Positions 25,146-34,515 of a stretch of 57,253 nt of DNA are shown piece by piece. The translations under genes and the position numbers were made by a program. Origin of the DNA: Saprospiraceae bacterium (GTDB lineage Bacteria > Bacteroidota > Bacteroidia > Chitinophagales > Saprospiraceae); contig JABDKX010000186.1 in NCBI GenBank assembly GCA_013001975.1, positions 1 to 57,253 on the forward strand, given 5' to 3'. The notes below the pieces were generated by a model that searched no databases, was not told the DNA's origin, and was given only the letters and a program-made list of their open reading frames with translations. Numbering within the stretch: position 1 is the stretch's first letter; the number at the start of each line of letters is the position of its first letter.

Positions 25146-27635
25146 TTATAAAACGCCAAATTGCTCAAAATGATGATTCATATGTTTGTCATTCAACAAT
25201 TGCCAATGATATTTGTCTAAATGGCCAAAGACAGTGTTGGGCGTTTTAATACCAGGATTATCTTTAAAATATTGAATATAGTTGTCATATGCCATCAAAA
25301 ATGCTTCCTTGGCTTTTTCAAAAGAATCAAATCTCAAATCCTCAGTTTCTCCTTTTTTTAATAAAGGATGCTCAAAATACTTTGGCATCGGTTTGAAATT
25401 CCACAGTGAGTCTTGATACTTTTCTAATTTATTCTCTGGAGTTGTGATTTTAGTTTCTATTTCACCAATGGACATTCTGAAGAAAAATTCGAAATGTTCT
25501 AAAAGGTGTTGAGGCGTTTGTAATCCCCATTTTGGTTTTGTATCAGGCGTTAATTTATTAATACATTTTAGAATGGTTTTTTTATCCATGTGAATGAAAG
25601 GAGATTTCTTTTGGACCAATGTTAGAATTGTCGCCATGGCCACTAATTCATTTTCTTGATCATACATTTCAACCAACCACTTAACGACACCAGATGGATG
25701 TTCCTTGCCTCTGCTGTCTCTGTCAATTTTTTCTTTGCAAGTTAACCTTACTTGTATGGTGTCATTATGATAAACTGGCTTAATAAATCTGCATTCATCT
25801 AATCCATAATTAGCTCCGACAGGTCCTTTTGCAGGACTTACAAACAGACCTGCAGCAGCGGCAAGTAGAAAGTAGCCATGTGCAGCTCTCTTTTCAAAAA
25901 TGCTTCCTTCTAATGAAGTGATATCTGTATGCGCATAAAAGACGTCCCATGAAAGATTGGCAAAATTTTGAATATCAGAATCAGTGATTGTTCGTTTATG
26001 TGTTAGTATTGACATACCAGGATGAATATCTTCAAAGTGATATCTGAACGGATGCTTTTCTGTTTCTATAACATCTGCTCCTGATTGATAGATACCCGTT
26101 ATTGCAGAAATGTTAGTTGGCGTTCCTTGAATGGCACATCTTTGTAAATAATGCATCACGCCTCTCATGCCTCCCATCTCTTCACCGCCACCGGCTCTAC
26201 CAGGTCCACCATGAACAAGAGTGGGTAGGGGAGATCCATGTCCAGTACTTTGCTTGGCATTGTGTCTGTTAAAAACCAATATTCTACCATGGTGGGTAGC
26301 AGCTTCTACCGTAAAGTGTCTGGCGATATTATTGTCATTGGTAGCTATTGAACAGACCAGCGATCCTTTTCCCATTCTGGCTAATTCAACTGCTTCATCC
26401 AAATCTTTGTATGGCATCAGGGTACTGACAGGACCAAAAGCTTCAACTTCATGAACTGCAGTATTTTTAAATGGATTATCTTCTCGAAGTAAAATGGGAC
26501 TTAAAAATGCACCATTTTTAAAATTGGCATCTACCACATCTATTTCATCTAATTTTCCATAGACTATTTCCGCCGTTTTGGTTAGTTCTCCAACGCGTTC
26601 TTTGACCTCAGCTACTTGATCCTTACTGGCCAAGGCACCCATCCTTACGGTCTCATTTTTTGGATTTCCTATGGTCACTCTTGACAGTTGTTTGCCAAGG
26701 GCTATTTGAACATCATCTAATAAATTTTCAGGAACTATGATTCTTCTGATAGCTGTACATTTCTGACCGCATTTAACAGTCATCTCTTTCCTAACCTCTT
26801 TTATAAATAAATTAAATTCTGGCGTATCTGGCGTCGCATTAGGTCCAAGAACGGAACAATTCAGGCTGTCTGCTTCCATATTGAATGGGACAGCTTCATC
26901 TATAATCCTTGGATTACTTTTTAACAGTTTCCCAGTACTTGCCGACCCAGTAAATGTCACAACATCTTGAGAAGTTACTGTATCTAAAATATTTCTTGCT
27001 GAACCACAAATCAGTTGTAATGCGCCTTCAGGTAAGATGCCTGAATCTATAATTTCACGAGCGACAGCTTCAGTTAAGAATGAAGTAGAACTTGCTGGCT
27101 TTACAACAGCAGGAACGCCAGCCATCCAGTTTACTGCACATTTTTCAAGCATGCCCCAAACAGGAAAATTGTAAGCATTTATATGAATGGCAACACCTCT
27201 TTTAGGTACCATAATATGATGTCCCATAAATGATCCCCCTCGAGACAAATCAATAGGACTTCCATCTACATGATAAGGTTTGTTTGTAAATAATTTTCTC
27301 AACGAAGCATTAGCAAATAAATTTCCAAAACCACCTTCTATATCAATCCAACTATCTGTTTTGGTTGCACCTGTTTTATAGCTTATTTCGTAAAACTTAT
27401 CTTTTCTTTTATTGAGATACAATGCGAGTTTTTTAAGCATCATTCCTCTTTCTTGAAAAGTCATTTTTCTTATCACTTTTCCACCTACGTTACGACCATA
27501 CTCTAATATTTCACCGAAATTTAAACCTTGCGTACTTACTTCTGCAACGACACTGCCATCTACTGAATTGTAGAGAGGACTGCCTTCTCCTGATCCTTCT
27601 TTCCAACCTCCTAAAACATAATTACCAAGTTTCAT
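25146..27635 (-). CDS. paaZ: PaaZ: oxepin-CoA hydrolase / semialdehyde dehydrogenase, with extra C-terminal domain
   Basis: An 829-residue fused enzyme that opens the oxepin-CoA ring (hydratase part) and oxidises the resulting semialdehyde (ALDH part). The ALDH domain spans about 1-515, with Glu in FNMEADSLNCS and nucleophile Cys in VKCGQKCTAIRR. The MaoC-like hydratase spans about 530-690 (FYAHTDITSLEGSIFEKRAAHGYFLLA). E. coli PaaZ is 681 residues; here about 140 more follow (from about 690), resembling a DinB/DUF1569-type helical domain (HLLEHFEFFFRMSIGEI; then VFGHLDKYHWQLLNDKHMNHHFEQFG). Last gene of the paa operon, 35 bases after paaJ. The role of the extra domain is unknown. Confidence 0.93.
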   Translation of the reverse strand: MKLGNYVLGGWKEGSGEGSPLYNSVDGSVVAEVSTQGLNFGEILEYGRNVGGKVIRKMTFQERGMMLKKLALYLNKRKDKFYEISYKTGATKTDSWIDIEGGFGNLFANASLRKLFTNKPYHVDGSPIDLSRGGSFMGHHIMVPKRGVAIHINAYNFPVWGMLEKCAVNWMAGVPAVVKPASSTSFLTEAVAREIIDSGILPEGALQLICGSARNILDTVTSQDVVTFTGSASTGKLLKSNPRIIDEAVPFNMEADSLNCSVLGPNATPDTPEFNLFIKEVRKEMTVKCGQKCTAIRRIIVPENLLDDVQIALGKQLSRVTIGNPKNETVRMGALASKDQVAEVKERVGELTKTAEIVYGKLDEIDVVDANFKNGAFLSPILLREDNPFKNTAVHEVEAFGPVSTLMPYKDLDEAVELARMGKGSLVCSIATNDNNIARHFTVEAATHHGRILVFNRHNAKQSTGHGSPLPTLVHGGPGRAGGGEEMGGMRGVMHYLQRCAIQGTPTNISAITGIYQSGADVIETEKHPFRYHFEDIHPGMSILTHKRTITDSDIQNFANLSWDVFYAHTDITSLEGSIFEKRAAHGYFLLAAAAGLFVSPAKGPVGANYGLDECRFIKPVYHNDTIQVRLTCKEKIDRDSRGKEHPSGVVKWLVEMYDQENELVAMATILTLVQKKSPFIHMDKKTILKCINKLTPDTKPKWGLQTPQHLLEHFEFFFRMSIGEIETKITTPENKLEKYQDSLWNFKPMPKYFEHPLLKKGETEDLRFDSFEKAKEAFLMAYDNYIQYFKDNPGIKTPNTVFGHLDKYHWQLLNDKHMNHHFEQFGVL

Positions 27636-27670
27636 ATTACTTCTGATTTTCTATTTTAAACTTATTAAGA

Positions 27671-28885
27671 TTAGACTTTCTCGATTATCGCTGCATATCC
27701 CTGACCAACACCTACGCACATAGTTACCAAGGCATATTTTTTATTTTGTAGTGACAGCTCCAATGCAGCTGAATAGCATATTCTCGTACCGGTAACGCCA
27801 AGTGGATGGCCGATTGCAATGGCCCCACCATTAGGATTTAGTCTCGGATCATTATCTTCTAATCCCCATTCTCGAACGCAAGCTAATGCTTGAGCAGCGA
27901 AGGCTTCATTTAATTCAATCACATCCATATCTTTCATTGAGAGTCCAGCTTTCGCCAATGCTTTGATTGAAGCTTTAACTGGTCCAATACCCATGATCCT
28001 TGGTTCAACACCTACCACCGCAGAGGAAACAATTCTTGCGAGAGGCTTTAGATGATATTTTTTAATTGCATCTTCAGAAGCAATAATGGTTGCTGCTGCA
28101 CCGTCATTTAGACCAGATGCATTGCCTGCAGTTACTGTTCCACCATTTTCTACTTTTTTAAATGCAGGACGTAATTTTGATAATGCTTCCAGTGTCGTTG
28201 TTGGTCTTATAAATTCATCTTGTGAAAAAATGACTGGGTCTTTTTTTCTTTGTGGAATTTCAACGGCAACAATCTCTTTTGCTAACCTGCCATTCTTTTG
28301 AGCTTCAGCGGCTTTCATTTGAGACCAATAGGCAAAGGCATCTTGGTCTTCTCTAGATATGTTATATTTTTCTACTAAATTTTCAGCTGTTATGCCCATG
28401 CCATCGGTACCATAACGGTCGTGCATTTTTTTATTAACAAAGCGCCAGCCAAAACTGCTGTCATGCATTTGGGCATCTCTTCCAAAAGGTTTTGAAACTT
28501 TAGATATAACCCATGGACCTCTTGTCATATGCTCCACGCCACCACTAATGAATAAGTCTCCATCATTAGACTTGATAGCACGATTCGCGTGAATTATAGC
28601 TGATAACCCAGAAGAACATAATCTGTTGATGGTTTCACCTGGAACGGAATAGGGGAGTCCAGCTAAAAGACTGCACATTCTGGCTACGTTTCTATTATCT
28701 TCCCCTGCTTGATTCGCACAACCCATTATGACATCATCATACGCGTCTAAAGGAATGTTGTGGTTGTTTTTAATTAAGGACTTTATGGCATGTGCTCCTA
28801 AATCGTCTGTACGAATTGTTGACAGTGTTCCTGTAAACTTTCCTATTGGGGTTCGAATACCATCAATAATAAATGCGTCTCTCAT
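27671..28885 (-). CDS. paaJ: PaaJ: 3-oxoadipyl-CoA/3-oxo-5,6-dehydrosuberyl-CoA thiolase
   Basis: A 404-residue thiolase that releases acetyl-CoA from the beta-oxidised ring product. The active-site Cys lies in NRLCSSGLSAIIHANRAIK; the second catalytic pair is in GGAIAIGHPLGVTG (His) and LVTMCVGVGQG (Cys). The N-terminus MRDAFIIDGIRTPIGKFTG and the YGTDGMGITAENL segment are typical of the PcaF/PaaJ group rather than of acetoacetyl-CoA thiolases. It lies 10 bases after paaH and before paaZ. PcaF of the beta-ketoadipate pathway is the nearest alternative, and the paa context decides. Confidence 0.93.
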   Translation of the reverse strand: MRDAFIIDGIRTPIGKFTGTLSTIRTDDLGAHAIKSLIKNNHNIPLDAYDDVIMGCANQAGEDNRNVARMCSLLAGLPYSVPGETINRLCSSGLSAIIHANRAIKSNDGDLFISGGVEHMTRGPWVISKVSKPFGRDAQMHDSSFGWRFVNKKMHDRYGTDGMGITAENLVEKYNISREDQDAFAYWSQMKAAEAQKNGRLAKEIVAVEIPQRKKDPVIFSQDEFIRPTTTLEALSKLRPAFKKVENGGTVTAGNASGLNDGAAATIIASEDAIKKYHLKPLARIVSSAVVGVEPRIMGIGPVKASIKALAKAGLSMKDMDVIELNEAFAAQALACVREWGLEDNDPRLNPNGGAIAIGHPLGVTGTRICYSAALELSLQNKKYALVTMCVGVGQGYAAIIEKV

Positions 28886-28895
28886 AAAATACTTT

Positions 28896-30083
28896 TTAGG
28901 CTTCTTCGTAAAATGTTTCTTGGTTAGCAGACATCATTCTCAGCAAAGGACTGCATCGGTACCTGTCTTCGTGATATATTTTATACAGATCATCTAGCCT
29001 GACAACACATTCGTCAATTCCTATTTCATCAGCCCATTTAAATAATCCTTTAGGATAATTGACACCCTTTGTCATGGCGGTTTCAATATCTTCCATATTT
29101 GCTATACGCATATGTAAAGTGTCGGCAGCTTCATTGATGAGCATCGCTACAATACGATCCACAATTTGTTGTCCAATGCAGTCATCTTCAATCGGTGCTG
29201 CTGTAGTTGCATTCTCACCGTATTGGTAGTATCCTCTGCCTGATTTCCTACCCAAATATCCAGCTTCTGATAGTCGTTTTTGTGTGAATGAAGGTTTGTA
29301 TCGTGGGTCGTAATAAAATGATTTAAATACAGTTTCCGTAACGGTATAATTCACATCGTTACCTATGAAATCCATTAATGTAAATGGTCCCATTCTAAAT
29401 CCTCCTATTTTCGTCATTGCCCAGTCAATAGTTGCAAAAGCTGTTTCAGGAGATCCTGAAATAATACCTTCCTCGAAAATCCTGAGCGCTTCACTGTAAA
29501 AGGGCCTTGCTACTTTGTTTACAATAAACCCTGGTGTATCCTTTGCAAGCACTGTTAGTTTATTCCAACTGTCAATAACAGATCTTGACTTGTCGGTGAT
29601 TTGATTTGATGTTTGAATTGCCGGAACAATCTCAACGAGCTTCATGAGCGGTGCTGGATTAAAAAAATGAATGCCAATAAATCGTTCTGGTTTTTGACAT
29701 GCCGCAGCAATTGATGTTATGGAAAGTGAAGAAGTGTTGGTTGCTAGAATGCAATCATCGCTCACCAATGATTCTAATTCTTTGAAGACATTTTTTTTAA
29801 TAACTAAGTTTTCGATTATTGCTTCAATAACCAAATCGCTTTCTTTCAAATCGCTTAAGGAATTTGAATAAACAATATTATTTTGAATTGAAGTTTTTTT
29901 CGCTTCATCAATTCTACCTTTTTCAATAAGTCTATTTAATATTTTATCAAGTTTTATTTTGCTTTTATCAAGTTGTTCTTGATTGGTATCGTAAATTTTT
30001 ACTGCACAATCTGCAGTTGCTGCCACTTGGGCGATGCCACTGCCCATCGTTCCACATCCTATAATCCCAACATTCATTTGCAT
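28896..30083 (-). CDS. paaH: PaaH: 3-hydroxyadipyl-CoA dehydrogenase
   Basis: A 395-residue NAD-dependent 3-hydroxyacyl-CoA dehydrogenase. The Rossmann motif is GIIGCGTMGSGIAQVAA at the N-terminus; catalytic His lies in FIGIHFFNPAPLMKLVEIV; GFIVNKVARPFYSEAL marks the joint to the C-terminal dimer domain. A second 3HCDH C-terminal repeat (INEAADTLHMRIANMEDIETAMTKGVNYPKG) follows. This one-and-a-half domain layout without a fused hydratase is that of PaaH-type enzymes. It is translated 20 bases after paaG and would oxidise 3-hydroxyadipyl-CoA to 3-oxoadipyl-CoA in the operon. Confidence 0.92.
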   Translation of the reverse strand: MQMNVGIIGCGTMGSGIAQVAATADCAVKIYDTNQEQLDKSKIKLDKILNRLIEKGRIDEAKKTSIQNNIVYSNSLSDLKESDLVIEAIIENLVIKKNVFKELESLVSDDCILATNTSSLSITSIAAACQKPERFIGIHFFNPAPLMKLVEIVPAIQTSNQITDKSRSVIDSWNKLTVLAKDTPGFIVNKVARPFYSEALRIFEEGIISGSPETAFATIDWAMTKIGGFRMGPFTLMDFIGNDVNYTVTETVFKSFYYDPRYKPSFTQKRLSEAGYLGRKSGRGYYQYGENATTAAPIEDDCIGQQIVDRIVAMLINEAADTLHMRIANMEDIETAMTKGVNYPKGLFKWADEIGIDECVVRLDDLYKIYHEDRYRCSPLLRMMSANQETFYEEA

Positions 30084-30103
30084 AATTTAATTGTGGTCGT
30101 TTT

Positions 30104-30886
30104 TTATTTTCCTTTTATAACAGGTTTTCTTTTTTCTAAAAATGCATTGACACATTCTTGATAATCTTCTGTTGATCCTGCCTTTACTTGATATTCTTTT
30201 TCATTTTCCAATTGTGTCTCCAGGTTATTGCACAATCCTTTATTGTAAAGTGTCTTAGTATGTTGGATGCCAATTGGAGGTAAAGCGGCTAATTTTGTAG
30301 CAATTTTATAAGCGCTTTCTTCAAAGGTGTCATCGGAGAAATATTTATATATCATGCCAAGCGCATCTGCTTCTTGTGCAGATACCTTGTCACCTAGAAG
30401 CGTTATGGCTAATGCCTTTTGAAATCCGATGAGTCTTGGTAAAGTATAACTTCCTCCTGAGTCAGGTACCAATCCTATTTTGCTGAATGCTTGGATAAAA
30501 GAAGCGCTTTCTTTAGCCACAATAATATCACATACTAAAGCAATGTTTGCACCAGCACCTGCTGCGACACCGTTAACGGCGGCGATGACTGGTTTTTTTA
30601 AATTATATATTTTTAAAATTATTGGGTTGTAATGTTCACTTACAATGCGTTCAAATCCAATATTGGTTTCTGGGTTTGTCACTTCTTTAAGATCTTGACC
30701 TGCACAAAATGCTTTGCCAATTCCTGTTAAATATACAACACGAATGTTATCATCAGATTCGCAATCATCAAGTGCTGAAACAAGTGCTAAAGCCATTTCC
30801 CTATTAAAGCTGTTGTAACTTTCTGGTCTGTTTAAACTGATTTTGGCAATGTGATTATCTTTTATTACTTGTATTAATTCTGACAT
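30104..30886 (-). CDS. paaG: PaaG: ring-1,2-epoxyphenylacetyl-CoA isomerase
   Basis: A 260-residue crotonase-fold enzyme. The oxyanion-hole segments are GIGKAFCAGQDLKEV and AAVNGVAAGAGANIALVCD. SKIGLVPDSGGSYTLPRLIG, with Asp in place of the second hydratase Glu, is the PaaG signature of isomerases. It turns the epoxide into oxepin-CoA and also shifts a later double bond. It is the only crotonase in the operon: a separate PaaF hydratase is not seen in the window. Four bases separate it from paaD. Confidence 0.9.
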   Translation of the reverse strand: MSELIQVIKDNHIAKISLNRPESYNSFNREMALALVSALDDCESDDNIRVVYLTGIGKAFCAGQDLKEVTNPETNIGFERIVSEHYNPIILKIYNLKKPVIAAVNGVAAGAGANIALVCDIIVAKESASFIQAFSKIGLVPDSGGSYTLPRLIGFQKALAITLLGDKVSAQEADALGMIYKYFSDDTFEESAYKIATKLAALPPIGIQHTKTLYNKGLCNNLETQLENEKEYQVKAGSTEDYQECVNAFLEKRKPVIKGK

Positions 30887-30890
30887 GAAT

Positions 30891-31394
30891 TTATTTTAGA
30901 CATTTAAAGTAATCAAATGGTTCTAAACAGTCATTGCATTTGAATAATGCTTTGCATGCAGTGGAACCAAACTGACTCACTAATTTAGTATTTGTTGAAG
31001 AACAATTTGGACATTTGACTATTGGTTCTCCGTCAATAAGCGCTCTCTTGTCTAAGCTTTCTGTTAAAGGCGCAGCAATGCCATATTCCTCCAACTTCTT
31101 TTTACCTTCTTCAGAAATCCAATCTGTCGTCCAAGCTGGGGCTAGTACCAAATTAATATTTGCAGTATATCCTAGAGATTCTATGGCAACTTTTAAGTCC
31201 ATTGAAATAGTGTCCATGGCTGGACAACCTGAATACGTCGGCGTAATGTCAATGTTGACGTGCTTATCAACAACATTTATTTTTCTTATCACACCTAAAT
31301 CGAAAACAGTGAGCACTGGGATTTCAGGATCGGTTATTTTAAGCAATTCTGCTTTTAGATTTTCGTCTGTTATATTTTCTAAAAGACCTACCAT
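30891..31394 (-). CDS. paaD: PaaD: phenylacetyl-CoA epoxidase assembly subunit
   Basis: A 167-residue protein of the MIP18/DUF59 family: N-terminal domain with LLKITDPEIPVLTVFDLGVIR and the PTYSGCPAMDTI motif containing the conserved Cys. The C-terminal zinc-ribbon-like part has CPNC, then a single Cys in GSTACKALFKC, and CNDC, typical of PaaD. It is required for maturation of the PaaABCE diiron oxygenase, probably for iron or sulfur cluster handling. Its start overlaps the end of paaC by 7 bases, so translation is coupled. Confidence 0.93.
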   Translation of the reverse strand: MVGLLENITDENLKAELLKITDPEIPVLTVFDLGVIRKINVVDKHVNIDITPTYSGCPAMDTISMDLKVAIESLGYTANINLVLAPAWTTDWISEEGKKKLEEYGIAAPLTESLDKRALIDGEPIVKCPNCSSTNTKLVSQFGSTACKALFKCNDCLEPFDYFKCLK

Positions 31395-32137
31395 GACATA
31401 TCTGGATATGCTCTTTGCATATATTGCAGTTCGGTTAAAATAAAACCTAAATATTCAGAATGGAATCCACTTTTACCGTTTGTCTTCCTTAATTTAATGT
31501 CACTTGTTTCGATATTGGCTGATGGCAGTACATCAGACATTGTCTTGTCAAAACTTGCCTTGACCAAATTTAAATCCGCACCTATGCCTTCATTTTTCAT
31601 TGCCAACTCAAGAGGTGTTTCAATAAACAGTTCTTCAATATAAGGCATCAGTGTATTGAAAGCATTTTGGGTTTTTTGATGACTGATTTCTGTTCCATCT
31701 CCTAATCTCTTAACCCATTCAGAACTGAATCGAAGATGATACTTACTTTCTTTGATTGATTTATGTGCAATCGCGGATATCGTCTCATCTTTGCTGTTCA
31801 TTAATTGTTCAAGCAATGGCTTATGATAAGCATCAAAAAGAAACTGTCTGACAATGACGTGAGCAAAGTCTTTATTAGGCTGTTCTACCAAAATAGTATT
31901 ATAATAATCTCTTTCAAATCTTAAGAAAGCTATGCTGTCTTCAGTTTCGCCTTCTTTTAAGGTAGCTGCATATTTAAAATATGATCGCACTTGACCAAAT
32001 AAATCTAACGATATATTAGTAAGCGCAATATCGGTTTCCAGATTGGGCCCATGACCACAAAGCTCAGAGAGTCTATGACCTAGAATCATGGAGTTGTCTC
32101 CCAAAAGTAAGAGGTATTTATAAAGTTGATCTTTCAT
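31388..32137 (-). CDS. paaC: PaaC: phenylacetyl-CoA epoxidase structural subunit
   Basis: A 249-residue ferritin-like helical protein (LLLLGDNSMILGHRLSELCGHGP at the start; LRFERDYYNTILVEQPNKDFAHVIVRQFLFDAYH in the middle; KYHLRFSSEWVKRLGDGTEIS). PaaC is the non-catalytic scaffold that pairs with PaaA in the epoxidase; it keeps the fold but not the metal site. Its start abuts the stop of paaB with no spacer, and its end overlaps paaD. The length equals that of E. coli PaaC. Confidence 0.93.
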   Translation of the reverse strand: MKDQLYKYLLLLGDNSMILGHRLSELCGHGPNLETDIALTNISLDLFGQVRSYFKYAATLKEGETEDSIAFLRFERDYYNTILVEQPNKDFAHVIVRQFLFDAYHKPLLEQLMNSKDETISAIAHKSIKESKYHLRFSSEWVKRLGDGTEISHQKTQNAFNTLMPYIEELFIETPLELAMKNEGIGADLNLVKASFDKTMSDVLPSANIETSDIKLRKTNGKSGFHSEYLGFILTELQYMQRAYPDMSW

Positions 32138-32443
32138 TTAAATGTGTTTAAGTTCAACCGGAAGATTATAAAAAGTAGGGTGTCTGTAAACTTTATCAGC
32201 AGCAGGTTCAAAGAGTTCACCCATCTTTTCTGGATTCGAAGCTACGATATCCTTTGACTGAACTACCCATATGCTGACGCCTTCCATTCTTCTTGTGTAT
32301 ACATCACGTGCGTTTTCAATTGCCATTTCGGCATCAGTTGCATGTAAAGAACCCACATGTCTGTGTTCCAGCCCATTTTTTGATCGTATAAAAACCTCCC
32401 AAACTGGCCATTCTTTTTTATTTGTCATTTCTTTATTTGTCAA
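32138..32443 (-). CDS. paaB: PaaB: phenylacetyl-CoA epoxidase bridging subunit
   Basis: A 101-residue protein matching PaaB: WPVWEVFIRSKNGLEHRHVGSLHATDAEMAIENARDVYTRR, then SIWVVQSKDIVASNP. PaaB bridges two PaaAC units in the multimeric epoxidase. An alternative start Met at residue 6 (32428) exists; the first start is used because it follows paaA at a normal distance (20 bases). The family length is about 95 residues. Confidence 0.93.
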   Translation of the reverse strand: MTNKEMTNKKEWPVWEVFIRSKNGLEHRHVGSLHATDAEMAIENARDVYTRRMEGVSIWVVQSKDIVASNPEKMGELFEPAADKVYRHPTFYNLPVELKHI

Positions 32444-32463
32444 AAGGGTTAACTAAATTGATA

Positions 32464-33420
32464 TTAACTTCCTGTTTTTGATTCGTTTCTATTGGCGGCT
32501 TTTTTGTTAGCATAAGCCATTGCTGCATCTCTTACCCATTCGCCATCATCCCAAGCTTTTTGTCTTGCATCTATACGTTCTTTATTACAAGGACCATTGC
32601 CTTTTACGACTTGCCAGAACTCTTCCCAATCAATTTCACCATAATCGTAATGGCCTCTTTCTTCATTCCATTTTAACGCTGGATCAGGAATGGTTAAGCC
32701 GAGGTAATCAGCTTGAGGTGCTGTGATATCGATAAATTGTTGACGTAATTCATCATTTGTTTTTCTCTTAATCTTCCACTTCATAGATTGTGCAGTATTA
32801 GGAGAATCTTCATCTCTTGGTCCAAACATCATCAAAGAAGGCCACCAAAATCTGTTGAGCGCATCTTGAGCCATGTCTTTTTGCGCTTGAGTCCCTTGAG
32901 CCAAACCTAACATGATTTCATATCCTTGTCGTTGGTGGAAACTTTCTTCTTTACAAATTCTTACCATGGCTCTAGCGTAAGGTCCAAAAGATGTTCTTGT
33001 TAACATGACCTGATTGATAATGGCTGCGCCATCCACAAGCCAGCCAATAGCACCAATGTCTGCCCAACTCAAAGTAGGGTAGTTGAAAATACTAGAATAC
33101 TTTGCTTTTCCGGAAAGCAACTGTTCTGTCATCTCATCCCGAGTGATGCCTAATGTTTCGGCTGCACTGTACAAGTACAGACCATGTCCTGCTTCGTCTT
33201 GAACTTTAGCCAACAAGCAACATTTTCTTTTAAGTGAAGGTGCGCGTGTTATCCAATTACCTTCTGGTAACATACCAACGATTTCAGAATGTGCATGTTG
33301 CGATATTTGCCTGATATGTGTTTTTCGATATTTTTCAGGCATCCAATCTTTAGGCTCGATTTTTTCACCGTTATCGATTCGTGATTGGAATATTTCTTCT
33401 AATTTAATTTCTTGCGTCAT
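32464..33420 (-). CDS. paaA: PaaA: phenylacetyl-CoA epoxidase catalytic diiron subunit
   Basis: A 318-residue ferritin-like subunit that inserts one oxygen atom of O2 into the aromatic ring of phenylacetyl-CoA. Carboxylate and His ligand segments are visible: [53 protein letters not shown] and later [15 protein letters not shown]. The overall sequence follows PaaA closely, including the [10 protein letters not shown]-terminal segment. It lies 15 bases downstream of paaE, which supplies its electrons. Confidence 0.95.
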   Translation of the reverse strand: MTQEIKLEEIFQSRIDNGEKIEPKDWMPEKYRKTHIRQISQHAHSEIVGMLPEGNWITRAPSLKRKCCLLAKVQDEAGHGLYLYSAAETLGITRDEMTEQLLSGKAKYSSIFNYPTLSWADIGAIGWLVDGAAIINQVMLTRTSFGPYARAMVRICKEESFHQRQGYEIMLGLAQGTQAQKDMAQDALNRFWWPSLMMFGPRDEDSPNTAQSMKWKIKRKTNDELRQQFIDITAPQADYLGLTIPDPALKWNEERGHYDYGEIDWEEFWQVVKGNGPCNKERIDARQKAWDDGEWVRDAAMAYANKKAANRNESKTGS

Positions 33421-33435
33421 GAGAGAAGATATTAA

Positions 33436-34515
33436 TTATACATCAAAATCAATTATTATTTTATCTGTTGTTGGGATGGATTGACAGCTCAATATGTATC
33501 CTGCTTCTACTTCTTCATCTTCTAAACCATAACTGAGAAGCATGTTGACATCGCCTTCAATTAATTTGCATTTACATGTAGCACATACACCTCCTTTGCA
33601 AGCAAATGGTAAATCTGCACTGTTTATCAAAGCTTCATCAAGGATATTGTTGCTTCCTTGCTCCATTTCAAAATTGAAAGACTTACCTCCTTCTAAGATA
33701 GTAATATTTGAGGTCTTTCCTTTAAAAGTTTTCTTTAATTTCTCAGCTTGTTTTTTATGTGCTGTTCCGTCAGTAGTAAATAATTCAAAGTGAATTTTGT
33801 CTTTTGGAAATCCTGTGTTAAGCAGATAGTCTCTGACTTTAAAAATCATTTCTTGAGGACCACAGCTTAGAACTTCATCGATATTTTCTGGATCACAAAT
33901 TGTAGAATAAATAGTCTCTAGTTTTTCATCATCTATTCTTCCATTCAGAAACGGAATGTTCCGTTTTTCTTTTGTTAAAAAATAGAAAATTTCAAAGCGC
34001 TCCATATGATTGTTTTTAAGCGCTTCCAATTCTTCTTTTAAAATTATAGACCCCACCGTTTTGTTTGTGTAGAATAATTTAAAAGTTGCGTTCGGTTCTT
34101 CAGCTAACTGAGTCTTGATCAATGAAACGATTGGTGTGATTCCACTTCCTGCGGCAAAAGCAATGTAATTTTTCTTATTGTTCTTGTCTGTTGGTAAAGT
34201 AAAGCTGCCATTTGGAACCATAGCTTCTAAAGTATCTCCAACTTTAAGTTGTTGATTTGCAAAGGTTGAAAATTTACCTCCTTCAATTTCTTTAATGCCT
34301 ACTTGCCATGAGTTGTCGTTGGGACTCGAACATAGAGAATATGACCGACGAACTTCTTCTCCATTAAGTTCTTTTCGTAATGTAAGATATTGTCCTGCTT
34401 TAAATTGAAACTTCTCTTTTAGCGTATTGGGTATGTCAAATTCTACAATAACACAATCTTTAGTTGATTGTTGAATGTTTTTGACCTTTATTTTGTGAAA
34501 TTCTGTGTTTTTCAT
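33436..34515 (-). CDS. paaE: PaaE: phenylacetyl-CoA epoxidase reductase
   Basis: A 359-residue electron-transfer protein: an FAD domain with RRSYSLCSSP (Arg56-Arg57), an NAD(P) domain (AAGSGITPIVSLIKTQL) and a C-terminal plant-type 2Fe-2S ferredoxin (CKGGVCATCKCKLIEG, with the last Cys in YILSCQS). It passes electrons from NAD(P)H to the PaaA diiron site. It is the first gene of the operon here, whereas in E. coli paaE is the fifth gene after paaABCD. Its start codon touches the operator region at 34514-34560, so the mRNA leader is very short. Confidence 0.94.
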   Translation of the reverse strand: MKNTEFHKIKVKNIQQSTKDCVIVEFDIPNTLKEKFQFKAGQYLTLRKELNGEEVRRSYSLCSSPNDNSWQVGIKEIEGGKFSTFANQQLKVGDTLEAMVPNGSFTLPTDKNNKKNYIAFAAGSGITPIVSLIKTQLAEEPNATFKLFYTNKTVGSIILKEELEALKNNHMERFEIFYFLTKEKRNIPFLNGRIDDEKLETIYSTICDPENIDEVLSCGPQEMIFKVRDYLLNTGFPKDKIHFELFTTDGTAHKKQAEKLKKTFKGKTSNITILEGGKSFNFEMEQGSNNILDEALINSADLPFACKGGVCATCKCKLIEGDVNMLLSYGLEDEEVEAGYILSCQSIPTTDKIIIDFDV

